A stretch of 64,000 bases of DNA from Sediminibacterium sp. FEMGT703S (GCA_002786355.1 PGCO01000006.1:1-64000); one strand, 5' to 3'. Positions 1 to 8,326 are shown, numbered from the stretch's first letter. Notes: a model not told the origin generated them from the letters alone. Numbers and translations: made by a program.

Positions 1-371
1 TTAAATATTATAAACAGGCAATATTTTAGGGGTGCTCAACAAAATTGCCACTAACACTTAAATATACGCTACTCAATCACTGAATGCAAAAAATGATAGC
101 ATTATAAATGAAGTGTTTATGTTTATTTTTTTGAATTGTTGTTGCTTAAATACACTTATACATTCTGCATTGTCAGTTGATAATACATCCATTATACTTT
201 TTGTATTTCTACCCCTCGCCCACAGCACAGCTACCTGAATCCCAGACAATAGATTACAGGGTCAGTAAAGTACTAACAGTTGTAATGGGGTAGTAAATAA
301 AAAATCGGGGTACTGTGAATATAAAAAAGAAAATGGATATGACGAAAAATTTGAATGAATATTTTCTACAA
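1..371. other. Non-coding stretch without recognised content
   Basis: AT-rich sequence in which I see no convincing reading frame, RNA gene or mobile-element end. It ends where similarity to the 3' end of the downstream aminotransferase gene begins, so it may be old intergenic DNA or decayed cargo. Confidence 0.4.
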
Positions 372-684
372 GTTATCAATACTTTTCAATACAATCTCGC
401 ATAGTAGAAGCAGCTCTTCTTCTGTAATAATTAGTTGCAGTGCTATTCTGATGCGGTCGGGAGCAAACAAGAACCAATCGGTTACCAATCCATTTTGAAT
501 ACAAGCATGTGCGATGGCCTGTGCTTGTACATCTGAAGCAAATTGCAAGCTCATCCACAACCCACACTGATTCATCGAAACAATTTAAGGGTATTGCAGA
601 ATCGATGGCTTCAATCAATTCATCAGCACCATAATTGTAATGATACACATCGGGCAAAAAGGGTCTGAATGCGTTTCTGAAATA
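372..684 (-). pseudogene. Truncated class III aminotransferase copy 1 (3' end, internally deleted)
   Basis: The sequence matches two separate parts of the intact aminotransferase gene at 4016-5212. One is the last ~80 codons, including the FAPDRIRIA stretch. The other is an upstream piece encoding DVYHYNYG and DELIEAIDS. The 422 bases between them (4261-4682 of the intact gene) are missing, which shifts the frame, so no functional enzyme can be made. The copy stops abruptly after the bases encoding RNAF, corresponding to about 4768. The active-site lysine region and N-terminus are absent. An almost identical copy with the same deletion lies at 2694-3007. Confidence 0.85.
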
Positions 685-1019
685 GAAACACTTGTCCTTA
701 AAGTTGATTTAAAGATTCGACGCCAATTGTTTTTATAGTCAAGCATCCATGCTTCCATTTGGAGATTTGGATTTTCAGTCCATCCAATACTAGGTCTGTA
801 AGTAATGTGTTCAGTTTCTTTCCTATTAATTTTTATTGTTGATTTACTTTCATTGTAAGGAATTTTCAACCATTCAACAGCAACAAAAAAATCTTTTTTT
901 GGAATACGAATTTTATATTTTTCAAGATTAACAATTACCTTTTTACTTCTTGTTTTGACTTCTATTATTTGACCAATTAAGATCAGAAGCTTTGGTTTTT
1001 TCAGCTCCATTATCATCAA
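685..1019 (-). pseudogene. C-terminal fragment of a carboxypeptidase-like regulatory domain protein
   Basis: About 110 codons are open and look coding, with a PKKDFFVAVEW segment and a later SIGWTENP segment ending near NNWRRIFKS. From memory this resembles the C-terminal part of Bacteroidota proteins with a carboxypeptidase-like regulatory domain. There is no signal peptide or N-terminal beta-sandwich, and a stop lies just upstream. The reading frame then runs directly into aminotransferase copy 1 at 684/685, so its native last codons are replaced. It is probably a non-functional remnant. The family assignment is tentative. Confidence 0.5.
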
Positions 1020-1064
1020 ACATTATTTGGATAATCGGAAGAGCAAAAAACCTCGTTTTGCATT

Positions 1065-1240
1065 TTATAGCCGATTTGGAGTATCCATGCTTTCATGCAA
1101 TACTCTTATGATTTCCAACTCTATTGAAGAAAATTTATAAAAGATAAAATGTGACTTAACTTTTGTTGAATAATAACCTTTCCTTAAAGAATTTAGATTT
1201 TTTCCAGATTTTGGTTTCTTAGAAACAAAGTCAATTGCAT
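1065..1240 (-). pseudogene. RelE/ParE toxin remnant (C-terminal half)
   Basis: The reverse strand encodes AIDFVSKKPKSGKNLN, then KGYYSTKVKSHFIFYKF, and ends EIIRVLHESMDTPNRL followed by TAA. The KSHFIFY and ILHxxMDxxNRL signatures are typical of the ParE/RelE ribonuclease/gyrase-poison fold. The N-terminal ~35-40 residues are missing and the frame is fused to the end of the antitoxin remnant, so it is inactive. It was too short and broken to stand out as an open reading frame. Confidence 0.75.
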
Positions 1241-1391
1241 AAATGCTTTTTATGAAGTTTTGCTAAATGAGCAACAGGATCAAAGCTGTTCTTATAACTT
1301 AACTAGCTGAACCATAGCGTCCTGAGGAAACCTCACTACTAATAAATTTTTCAAGATGCTCTCCTAAAAGAATTGAAGTGTTTTTTGACAT
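1231..1391 (-). pseudogene. ParD-type antitoxin remnant with nonsense codon
   Basis: Starting at ATG (1391) the frame reads MSKNTSILLGEHLEKFISSE then VSSGRYGSAS, followed by TAA at 1301-1299. The classic ParD continuation is SEVIRTAL. Here GAA has become TAA, and VIRTA follows in frame. A different frame then gives NSFDPVAHLAKLHKKH before TGA, matching the usual ParD C-terminus, so about 25 codons plus the frame were lost. With the adjoining toxin remnant this is a dead parDE operon between two aminotransferase fragments. Confidence 0.75.
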
Positions 1392-1487
1392 ACAAAAGAA
1401 TATTTAAGCTCAAAAACACCAATTATTGGTATATGAATTCTATAGAAATATTTAAAATATTATGGGGCTAATACGGTAGTCTTACTT

Positions 1488-2585
1488 TCAGAAGTTTGCC
1501 AGTTCGTAGTTGGTGCTTCGTCCGCCTTGTTGTTCTTGTTGTAAAATACCTTTTTCAATTAAATCTTTTATATCTCTCAATGCCGTATCAGGGGAACATT
1601 TAGCAATCTTTGCCCACTTAGATGATTTCAATTTTCCGTCAAATCCGTCAAAAAGTTTATTTAAAACCAATCTCTGTCTTTCATTAAAGGGAGTGTTTTC
1701 ATGTATTTTCCAAAAATCGGTTTTACGAAGTATTTTTTGCAATGTGGTTTGTGTGGACAATACTGAATTTTTCAGGCAATGTAGAAACCAATCTAACCAT
1801 TCTGTAATGTCGCCATTGCTGTGTTGCACTTTTTGTAAAATCTCATAATATTTTTTGCGTTCAATCAAAATTTGGCTTGACATACTGTAATAGCGTTCAG
1901 TCGTTTTATCAGCACGGGCAAGCATCAAATCTGAAATAGCTCTTGCAATTCTTCCGTTGCCATCGTCAAATGGATGAATGATAATAAACCAGAAGTGAGC
2001 AATGGCCGATTTCAGCACAGGGTCAATAGGTGAGTTGTCATTGAACCATTTCAAAAATTTATCCATTTCTACTTTGACCTTTTTTGCAGGAATAGCTTCA
2101 AAATGGACTTTTTCTTTTCCTAAAGCACCTGAAACTATTTGCATTTCTCCTGAACGATAACGACCAACTTCTATTTTATGCATTCCGCTATGACCCGTTG
2201 GAAAAAGTGCAGAATGCCAAGCATACAAACGTTTATTTGTCAAAGGTTTCTGATAATTTTGAGTTGCATCAAGCATCATCTCTACCACTCCGTCTATATT
2301 CCTATTTGATTGAACAAGTCCAGCTATATTAATTCCAAGTCTTCTTGCAATAGATGAACGAACTTGATCATAGTCTAGTTTTTCTCCTTCTATTTCCGAT
2401 GATTTGAGAACGTCAAGTGTTAATGTTGAAAGGCTTGCTTCTTCTTTAGCGGCAAAACCGAGCATATTCATCTGTCCAATAATCTTACCCTGTAAATTAC
2501 GGACTTCACCAAATATTGCATTGATATCGGTTTCCCGCCATGTGAAGTCTGTCCAGTTTTTGTATTCGTATATGTATTTTGCCAC
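1488..2585 (-). CDS. Fic family protein (DUF4172 N-terminal domain, HTH C-terminus)
   Basis: 365 aa, apparently complete. The Fic core carries HPFDDGNGR at residues 204-212, which is the full catalytic motif for transfer of a nucleotide monophosphate (usually AMP) to a protein hydroxyl. Residues 62-67 (SSEIEG) fit the S/T-xxx-E-G/N inhibitory helix, so this looks like a self-inhibited class II Fic protein. The C-terminal ~70 residues resemble a winged helix. It lies between two truncated aminotransferase copies next to a dead parDE pair, so it is accessory cargo. An inverted repeat just upstream (2619-2646) may be its operator. The target is unknown. Confidence 0.9.
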   Translation of the reverse strand: MAKYIYEYKNWTDFTWRETDINAIFGEVRNLQGKIIGQMNMLGFAAKEEASLSTLTLDVLKSSEIEGEKLDYDQVRSSIARRLGINIAGLVQSNRNIDGVVEMMLDATQNYQKPLTNKRLYAWHSALFPTGHSGMHKIEVGRYRSGEMQIVSGALGKEKVHFEAIPAKKVKVEMDKFLKWFNDNSPIDPVLKSAIAHFWFIIIHPFDDGNGRIARAISDLMLARADKTTERYYSMSSQILIERKKYYEILQKVQHSNGDITEWLDWFLHCLKNSVLSTQTTLQKILRKTDFWKIHENTPFNERQRLVLNKLFDGFDGKLKSSKWAKIAKCSPDTALRDIKDLIEKGILQQEQQGGRSTNYELANF

Positions 2586-2618
2586 TTCCTTAAATAGTTA
2601 TTGCGGCAAATATACATT

Positions 2619-2646
2619 TTATTCTCCGCAAATACGCGGCGAATAA
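2619..2646. repeat. Inverted repeat in the Fic gene promoter region
   Basis: TTATTCTCCGC (2619-2629), a six-base spacer, then GCGGCGAATAA (2636-2646): 11-bp arms with one mismatch, 34 bp upstream of the Fic start codon. It could be an operator bound by the HTH part of the Fic protein, or a leader hairpin. Both are inference. Confidence 0.5.
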
Positions 2647-2693
2647 TACAATTATTCACCTCAGGTAAAACCAACGCTTAGTAAGTTTTTTAC

Positions 2694-3007
2694 TGCATAT
2701 CAATACTCTTCAACACAATATCACAAAGCAAGTGTAATTCCGCTTCTGTAATAATTAAAGGCGGTGCTATTCTAATTCTATCTGGTGCAAACAAGAACCA
2801 ATCGGTTACCAATCCATTTTGAATACAAGCATGTGCGATGGCCTGTGCTTGTACATCTGAAGCAAATTGCAAGCTCATTCACAACCCACACTGATTCATC
2901 GAAACAATTTCAGGGTGTTGCAGAATCGATGGCTTCAATCAATTCATCAGAACCATAATTAAAATGATACACATCAGGCAACAAGGGTCTGAATGCGTTT
3001 CTGAAAT
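2694..3007 (-). pseudogene. Truncated class III aminotransferase copy 2 (3' end, internally deleted)
   Basis: It has the same architecture as copy 1: the last ~60-80 codons joined to the DELIEAIDS segment at an identical breakpoint (gttgca|gaatcg), ending after the bases encoding RNAF. It is closer to copy 1 than to the intact gene over roughly 2790-3000, but closer to the intact gene in its leftmost ~90 bases, which indicates recombination between copies. The frame is shifted at the deletion, so it is a pseudogene. Copies 1 and 2 form direct repeats of about 310 bp around the parDE/Fic cargo. Confidence 0.85.
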
Positions 3008-3131
3008 GAAAGAAACTACTTATTCAGGCATCATTATTTGATATCAAAATATCGTCCCAATTTACAAAAAGCTGGACAGTCGTTTTGTTGGAATGATCAG
3101 TGTTAACCATCCAAAAAATAGTACTTACTTT

Positions 3132-3929
3132 TTATAAAATCCTTACTATTTGTATACTAAAACCATGTGATTCGTCTGCAATGCGAAAAGGTTTCGGTGG
3201 CCAATACAAACCAAATTGAACCGCTGGTCGTAAACGGTACTTTTCAGCAACGTGAATATTTAAACCTAGTGGAATAAAAAGACGTTGTACTGAATAAGAC
3301 CTTCCACTCCAACTGCGATTTTCATAATTAAGTGACCCTAGTACTTCAGCGCCTCCGTTGGTGCTTGTAAAAGTTAATTTGTCTATGCTGCTACTGTAAG
3401 TATGTAGAATTGATTGATGATACAAATATTGAATTCCTGAGAAAAAAGAAGCTTTTTTCTCAGGACGAAAAATGTAAGTTAATCCAAGTTGCACTCCTAA
3501 ATAATTGCGTCTTTCGGAAAAGTTTAAGGTTTCAATATTTAGTTGATTCACAGAAGGTATCGGATTTGTCATATATCGTTTCGACAAAAATCCAGTGGGG
3601 TGACTTTCTTCTAAACCCACTGAAATACCCAGATTTATTAATAACTTTTTGCTGAGTTTACTATTTCCTTTTAAAGAGAATGCTGTTGAAAAATTAATAG
3701 ATTTTGTTAGGCTGTAAAACCTTCCTGAACCACCAAGTCCGTCATGCTGAAAGTTATTTATGTAGTTATTGAATTCAAGTGGATTTTTCATTAGGTAACT
3801 TATGGTCAGAGGGTTGTTACCAAAGCTTTGAGTTTCAAAAAAATTTGTGCCTATTTGAAGTTCAGTAAGTTTTTGAGCTCTTGTATTTTGTGAAATTAAA
3901 ATGATAATTATCAATACATATTTTCTCAT
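3132..3929 (-). CDS. Predicted outer-membrane beta-barrel protein
   Basis: 265 aa with a signal peptide ending near TRA-QKL. The rest alternates polar and hydrophobic residues, with repeated Gly/aromatic strands and a penultimate segment YRLRPAVQFGLYW, as in small outer-membrane beta-barrels of Bacteroidota. No specific family is recognised and its function is unknown. It lies between aminotransferase copy 2 and the intact aminotransferase gene on the same strand, so it belongs to the accumulated cargo. The ~120 bases after its stop stay open in frame for 34 codons, possibly a decayed tail. Confidence 0.6.
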   Translation of the reverse strand: MRKYVLIIIILISQNTRAQKLTELQIGTNFFETQSFGNNPLTISYLMKNPLEFNNYINNFQHDGLGGSGRFYSLTKSINFSTAFSLKGNSKLSKKLLINLGISVGLEESHPTGFLSKRYMTNPIPSVNQLNIETLNFSERRNYLGVQLGLTYIFRPEKKASFFSGIQYLYHQSILHTYSSSIDKLTFTSTNGGAEVLGSLNYENRSWSGRSYSVQRLFIPLGLNIHVAEKYRLRPAVQFGLYWPPKPFRIADESHGFSIQIVRIL

Positions 3930-4015
3930 ATCATCAGAAAAAGCTTAAAGAATATTTTTCTTAGTTTATGACATGAAATTATAATGCTTGGTAGATATTT
4001 CTTTATGAACAATTA

Positions 4016-5212
4016 CTAAAATTGTGTTAACAACTGTTCAATACTATTCATCACAATATCACAAAGCAAGTTCAACTCAGCTTCTGTAATAATTAATGGA
4101 GGTGCTATTCTGATTCTATCTGGCGCAAATAAAAACCAATCGGTCACCAATCCATTTTGAACACAGGCATGCGCAATGGCTTGAGTTTGTGCATCTGTAG
4201 CAAATTGTACACTCATCCATAATCCATAACAATTCACTGAAATAATGGAAGGATGTTGCAAGCGTGTTTTTAAAATAGATGCTTTGCTCGGAATATCCTT
4301 GATCCAATTGGGATTTGCAATCAATTCTTCAAACGCCGCTTTGCCTGCAGCACAAGAAACAGGGTGTCCGCCGAATGTAGTAATATGTCCTAAAACAGGA
4401 GCATAAGTTAATGTGTTCATGAGTCGTTGGTCGGCTATGAATGCACCCAGCGGCATCCCTCCCCCCAATGCCTTACCCAATAATAAAATATCGGGCACAA
4501 TGCCGTATTGTTCAAATGCCCATAAAGTTCCTGTTCTACCAAAGCCCGCTTGTATTTCGTCTAATATCAACAACACACAATGTTGATCACATTTTGCGCG
4601 TAAAGCTTTCATCCATGTTTCGGAGGGAGCAGTTACGCCGCTTTCTGCCTGAACCGTTTCAATAATCACGCAGGCTGTTGATGAATCGATGGCTTCAATC
4701 AATTCATCAGAACCATAATTAAAATGATACACATCGGGCAACAAGGGTCTGAATGCGTTTCTAAAATATTCATCACCAATTACACTCAATGCGCCCTGTG
4801 TACTTCCATGATAGGATTTATTGGCTGCAATAATTTTAGTGCGGTTGGTAATGCGCTTGGCCAGCTTCATCGCGCCCTCTGTAGCTTCTGCCCCACTATT
4901 GGTAAAGTACACGCAGTTTAATGAAGAAGGTAAATATTCTGTGAGCAGTTTTGCATAAGCTACTTGTGGTTGTTCAATAAACTCTCCATACACGATCACA
5001 TGCATATAGGCAGCCGCTTGATCTTGCACCGCTTTAATAACAGCGGGATTACTATGTCCAATATTGCAAACACTAAAGCCCGATATACCATCAATGTATT
5101 TTTTTCCATGGGTGTCGGTGAGCCACACCCCTTCTGCACTGGCCATTTCAATGCCAATGGGTTTGGGCGAAGTTTGTGCTACATGGTCTAAAAATAATTG
5201 CCGATTGTTCAT
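4016..5212 (-). CDS. Class III PLP-dependent aminotransferase
   Basis: 398 aa, full length for the ornithine/acetylornithine aminotransferase-like fold-type I family. Visible are SGAEAT (residues 106-111, PLP phosphate loop), the YHG motif near 134-136, DEIQAGFGRTG (218-228, with the Asp that contacts the PLP ring nitrogen) and Lys247 in LLGKALGGG as the Schiff-base lysine. Substrate cannot be told from the sequence. Its 3' half is the source of the two truncated copies at 372-684 and 2694-3007. It is divergent from the carbonic anhydrase gene with a ~60-base gap. Confidence 0.9.
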   Translation of the reverse strand: MNNRQLFLDHVAQTSPKPIGIEMASAEGVWLTDTHGKKYIDGISGFSVCNIGHSNPAVIKAVQDQAAAYMHVIVYGEFIEQPQVAYAKLLTEYLPSSLNCVYFTNSGAEATEGAMKLAKRITNRTKIIAANKSYHGSTQGALSVIGDEYFRNAFRPLLPDVYHFNYGSDELIEAIDSSTACVIIETVQAESGVTAPSETWMKALRAKCDQHCVLLILDEIQAGFGRTGTLWAFEQYGIVPDILLLGKALGGGMPLGAFIADQRLMNTLTYAPVLGHITTFGGHPVSCAAGKAAFEELIANPNWIKDIPSKASILKTRLQHPSIISVNCYGLWMSVQFATDAQTQAIAHACVQNGLVTDWFLFAPDRIRIAPPLIITEAELNLLCDIVMNSIEQLLTQF

Positions 5213-5271
5213 TTGAACCCAAACTTATACTAAGATTGTCGATTATTTATATCTTCATTGCAAATTCTATT

Positions 5272-5814
5272 ATGGCTACTATTTTACCTGTACTTGGCAA
5301 ACACCCTCAAATGGGCGCTGATTGTTTTATTGCACCCAATGCAACTATTGTAGGCGATGTAGTAATGGGTGATGAATGCAGTGTATGGTTTAATGCAGTC
5401 ATTCGTGGAGATGTGCATTATATTAAAATGGGTAACAAAGTAAATGTACAAGATGGTGCGGTGATTCATTGCACTTATCAAAAAAATCCAACCGAAATTG
5501 GCAACCGCGTTTCGATAGGTCACAATGCATTGGTGCATGGATGTACCATTCACGATGATGTGTTGATTGGGATGGGATCAATCGTAATGGACCGTTGCAT
5601 TATTCATTCGAATTCTATCATTGCTGCTGGTGCTGTTTTATTAGAAGGCACAGTAGTAGAATCAGGAACAATCTATGCTGGCGTACCTGCGAAGAAAGTA
5701 AAAGACTTGTCACCCGATATGGTGCATGGGGAGATTGATCGAATTGCAAACAACTATGTAAAGTATGCTTCTTGGTTTAAGGATTATAACCACAATAACT
5801 TTTTGAAGCAATAA
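5272..5814 (+). CDS. Gamma carbonic anhydrase family protein
   Basis: 180 aa starting at ATG 5272 (MATILPVLGKHPQMG). Hexapeptide-repeat periodicity over the middle gives a left-handed beta-helix. The RGDVHYI segment and the VHG/H-rich motif (HNALVHG) match metal-binding positions of the gamma carbonic anhydrase/YrdA group. Likely a trimeric cytosolic zinc- or iron-dependent enzyme, though many members have no proven CO2 hydration activity. Its stop abuts the stop of the convergent rsgA gene. Confidence 0.9.
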   Translation: MATILPVLGKHPQMGADCFIAPNATIVGDVVMGDECSVWFNAVIRGDVHYIKMGNKVNVQDGAVIHCTYQKNPTEIGNRVSIGHNALVHGCTIHDDVLIGMGSIVMDRCIIHSNSIIAAGAVLLEGTVVESGTIYAGVPAKKVKDLSPDMVHGEIDRIANNYVKYASWFKDYNHNNFLKQ

Positions 5815-6741
5815 CTAATACTTTTTGTCTTCCATCGTATCTAAGATGGTTAAATAACTCACGTATCGGTCTTCGGAAACTGAACCAATACCTACTTGTT
5901 GCTTCACTGCGCAGCCTGGTTCATTAATATGCATGCAGTTATTAAATTGACAATCGTTGAGCAATAAACGCATCTCCGGAAAATAATGCGAGAGTTCCGA
6001 TTTGCTAACGTCTACAATCCCCAATTCCCTTACCCCTGGTGTATCAATGATATGGGTCTGTTCATCTATGTCGAACATCTCCGCAAAAGTAGTCGTGTGT
6101 AATCCCTTCCCACTCCAATCGCTTACTTCCTGTGTTCTCAAATTAAATTGTGGAAATAAATGATTGATAAAAGTGGATTTCCCTACGCCACTATGTCCAC
6201 TCAACAAAGTGGTTTTATTGGTCAATAGATTTTTTACCTCTTCTAGTCCTTGATTGTTTTCTATACTGGTTAGCAAAACTTGATAACCTGCATTGGTATA
6301 GATTTCTTTTAGCTCTTGAAACTTTTCCATCTCTTTGGCTCTATATAAATCTGCTTTATTGAAAACTATAATGGCAGGAATATGATAAGCTTCGCAGGAA
6401 ATTAAAAATCGATCTATAAAACCTTGAGAAGTTTTGGGGTCACGCAGGGTTGCAAACAATAAACTTTGATCTAGATTGGAAGCAATAATATGGTGCATCC
6501 GTTTATTATGTGGAGACACCCTGGCCACATAATTTCGCCGATCATGAATTTGGTGAATAATGGCCGACTCTTCTTGTACATCTTCAATATCCATTTCTAC
6601 CTCATCTCCTACTGCAATAGGGTTGGTAGAGGTATGGCCATCAATTTTAAAAATACCTTTTGCACGGGCATTATAAAATTGTCCATTTGCAGCTTTTGCT
6701 ACATACCAGCTACCCGTTGATTTGTATATTTTGGCCTTCAC
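5815..6741 (-). CDS. rsgA: Ribosome small subunit-dependent GTPase A
   Basis: Late 30S maturation GTPase. The order is OB fold (first ~70 residues), then a circularly permuted GTPase with NKAD (G4) before GHSGVGKST (G1), then a zinc-binding tail with CQFNNCMH and a further Cys. The family start KSTGSWY-like favours the GTG at 6741 (308 aa). An in-frame GTG at 6768 would add nine residues (MRAASIFVL) not expected in the family. Convergent with the carbonic anhydrase gene and divergent from ubiE. Confidence 0.95.
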   Translation of the reverse strand: MKAKIYKSTGSWYVAKAANGQFYNARAKGIFKIDGHTSTNPIAVGDEVEMDIEDVQEESAIIHQIHDRRNYVARVSPHNKRMHHIIASNLDQSLLFATLRDPKTSQGFIDRFLISCEAYHIPAIIVFNKADLYRAKEMEKFQELKEIYTNAGYQVLLTSIENNQGLEEVKNLLTNKTTLLSGHSGVGKSTFINHLFPQFNLRTQEVSDWSGKGLHTTTFAEMFDIDEQTHIIDTPGVRELGIVDVSKSELSHYFPEMRLLLNDCQFNNCMHINEPGCAVKQQVGIGSVSEDRYVSYLTILDTMEDKKY

Positions 6742-6841
6742 AAGTACGAAGATACTAGCAGCACGCACAATTTTTGCGAAATATTAACCCAAATAAAGCC
6801 TAAGAGGGCTTAACAGAACTGTTTCAAGGGATTAAAAAGAA

Positions 6842-6849
6842 TATCTTTG
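6842..6849 (+). promoter_or_regulatory. Bacteroidota -7 box of ubiE
   Basis: TATCTTTG matches TAnnTTTG, the -7 element of the Bacteroidota primary sigma factor. It ends only 4 bases before the ubiE ATG (6854), so the transcript would be leaderless or nearly so. No strong -33 TTTG is visible. Confidence 0.5.
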
Positions 6850-6853
6850 GCCC

Positions 6854-7597
6854 ATGGCAAAATTTGCGCACGATGAAATAGTGCCTTTTAAAGAAAGTGA
6901 ACTGGCAAAAAAAGACCAGGTAGCCGATATGTTCAATAATATTGCCTATCGCTACGATTTTTTAAACCGCTTTTTAAGTGCTGGGATTGATGTGGGCTGG
7001 CGAAAAACAGCCATCAAGCAACTCAAAACAATCGCTCCAAAAAAGATATTGGATGTTGCAACCGGCACGGCCGATGTGGCATTATTATCCGAACAAATAT
7101 TGAAACCAACCGAAATTGTTGGCATTGATATTTCGGATGGCATGCTCGGTTTTGGAAGAGAGAAAATTAAAGCAAAGGGCTTAGAAAACACCATTACTTT
7201 ACTCAATGGCGACAGTGAAAACATTCGTTTTAACAACGATTATTTTGATGCCATCACAGTAGCTTTTGGTGTAAGAAATTTTCAAGACCTTAGCAAGGGT
7301 TTAAAAGAAATGCATCGCGTGTTGAAACCAGGCGGCAAGGCAGTTATCTTAGAATTTTCTAAACCCAGTTCAATTGGCTTTAAACAATTGTATCAATTTT
7401 ACATGAATTATATCACTCCTTCTATTGGTAAACTCTTTTCTAAAAACAAAGATGCTTACCAATACCTAAACGATAGTGTACAGGCATTTCCGGAAGGAGC
7501 TCAATTTTTAAATATACTGAATGAAGCTGGCTTTACCCAAACCTATTTGAAGAAATTAAGTTTCGGAATATGCACTATTTACTGCGGAAGCAAATAG
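6854..7597 (+). CDS. ubiE: Demethylmenaquinone methyltransferase (UbiE/MenG)
   Basis: 247 aa SAM-dependent class I methyltransferase. YDFLNRFLSAGID near residue 35 and DVATGTADVALL (motif I, SAM-binding) are family hallmarks, followed by VAFGVRNFQDL and the RVLKPGG post-motif. It catalyses the last methylation in menaquinone biosynthesis. In Bacteroidota the product is menaquinone. Its 3' end overlaps porT by 28 bases, so the two are translated from one message. Confidence 0.95.
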   Translation: MAKFAHDEIVPFKESELAKKDQVADMFNNIAYRYDFLNRFLSAGIDVGWRKTAIKQLKTIAPKKILDVATGTADVALLSEQILKPTEIVGIDISDGMLGFGREKIKAKGLENTITLLNGDSENIRFNNDYFDAITVAFGVRNFQDLSKGLKEMHRVLKPGGKAVILEFSKPSSIGFKQLYQFYMNYITPSIGKLFSKNKDAYQYLNDSVQAFPEGAQFLNILNEAGFTQTYLKKLSFGICTIYCGSK

Positions 7598-8292
7598 TCC
7601 TGCTCGTAATTGGCCTAATGGGTCTTTTACAGTATAGCTATGCTCAAAAACAACTCTACCGGATGCACCGGGAAGATCAACTGTATTATTTTGGCATTAC
7701 GCTGGGATATAACAGTTCTTATTTACAAGTAAATAAATCTAATTTATTTACCCAATCAGATAGTATTTTACTGGCCGAACCTGGCTCTAGTGGTGGTATA
7801 GCAATGGGATTATTGGCAACTGGCCGTTTGGGAGAACATTTTCAAATTAGAGCTAATCCGCAACTCATTATTGGTGGTGCTAGAAGTATTCGTTATGAAT
7901 TAGGAAGTGCTAGAGTAGGTGAAGGAAGCACACAAATTCAGCGGCTGCCATCCACCTTGGTGAGCTTTCCTTTTCAACTGAAATTTAACTCAGATAGGAT
8001 TGGCAATTTTAGAACCTATATTTTGGGTGGACTAAAATATGATATAGATCTGTCTTCTAATTCCACTGCAAGAAATGCAGATGATATCATTAAATTAAAG
8101 AGAAATGACTTTGGTTTTGAAGGGGGTATTGGGTTTAATTTTTACTTACCCTTCGTAACTATTTCTCCTGAAATTAAAATCAGTTACGGCTTAACCAATT
8201 TACATCAAACCGATGCGGCTTTGAAATACTCCAATGTTTTAGACAAAATCCAGTCTAGAATGATAATGTTTTCTATACATATTGAAGACTAA
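7570..8292 (+). CDS. porT: PorT-like outer-membrane protein of type IX secretion
   Basis: 240 aa with a signal peptide (hydrophobic residues 8-22, then YAQKQL) and beta-barrel-like C-terminal strands. PorT is required for type IX secretion (gliding/PorSS). The ubiE-porT pair is a recurrent Bacteroidota arrangement, and the T9SS sorting domain at 56321-57895 shows the pathway is used. It overlaps the end of ubiE. Assignment rests on family resemblance plus context. Confidence 0.8.
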   Translation: MHYLLRKQIVLLVIGLMGLLQYSYAQKQLYRMHREDQLYYFGITLGYNSSYLQVNKSNLFTQSDSILLAEPGSSGGIAMGLLATGRLGEHFQIRANPQLIIGGARSIRYELGSARVGEGSTQIQRLPSTLVSFPFQLKFNSDRIGNFRTYILGGLKYDIDLSSNSTARNADDIIKLKRNDFGFEGGIGFNFYLPFVTISPEIKISYGLTNLHQTDAALKYSNVLDKIQSRMIMFSIHIED

Positions 8293-8298
8293 GGTTAT

Positions 8299-8326
8299 AT
8301 GCTGCGGATTAAATAAATTGCAGCAT
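8299..8326. repeat. Short inverted repeat over the dihydroorotase start
   Basis: ATGCTGC (8299-8305) and GCAGCAT (8320-8326) with a 14-base spacer. The right arm contains the start codon. It could mask the start in a leader hairpin, but chance is plausible at this arm length. Confidence 0.3.

Noticed and set aside
366..657. Short frames at 366-575 and 376-657 as small genes
   Set aside because: Both are pieces of the deleted aminotransferase copy in shifted frames.
5176..5271. N-terminal extension of the carbonic anhydrase to 5176
   Set aside because: It overlaps the aminotransferase start region and adds 32 residues before the conserved opening of the family.
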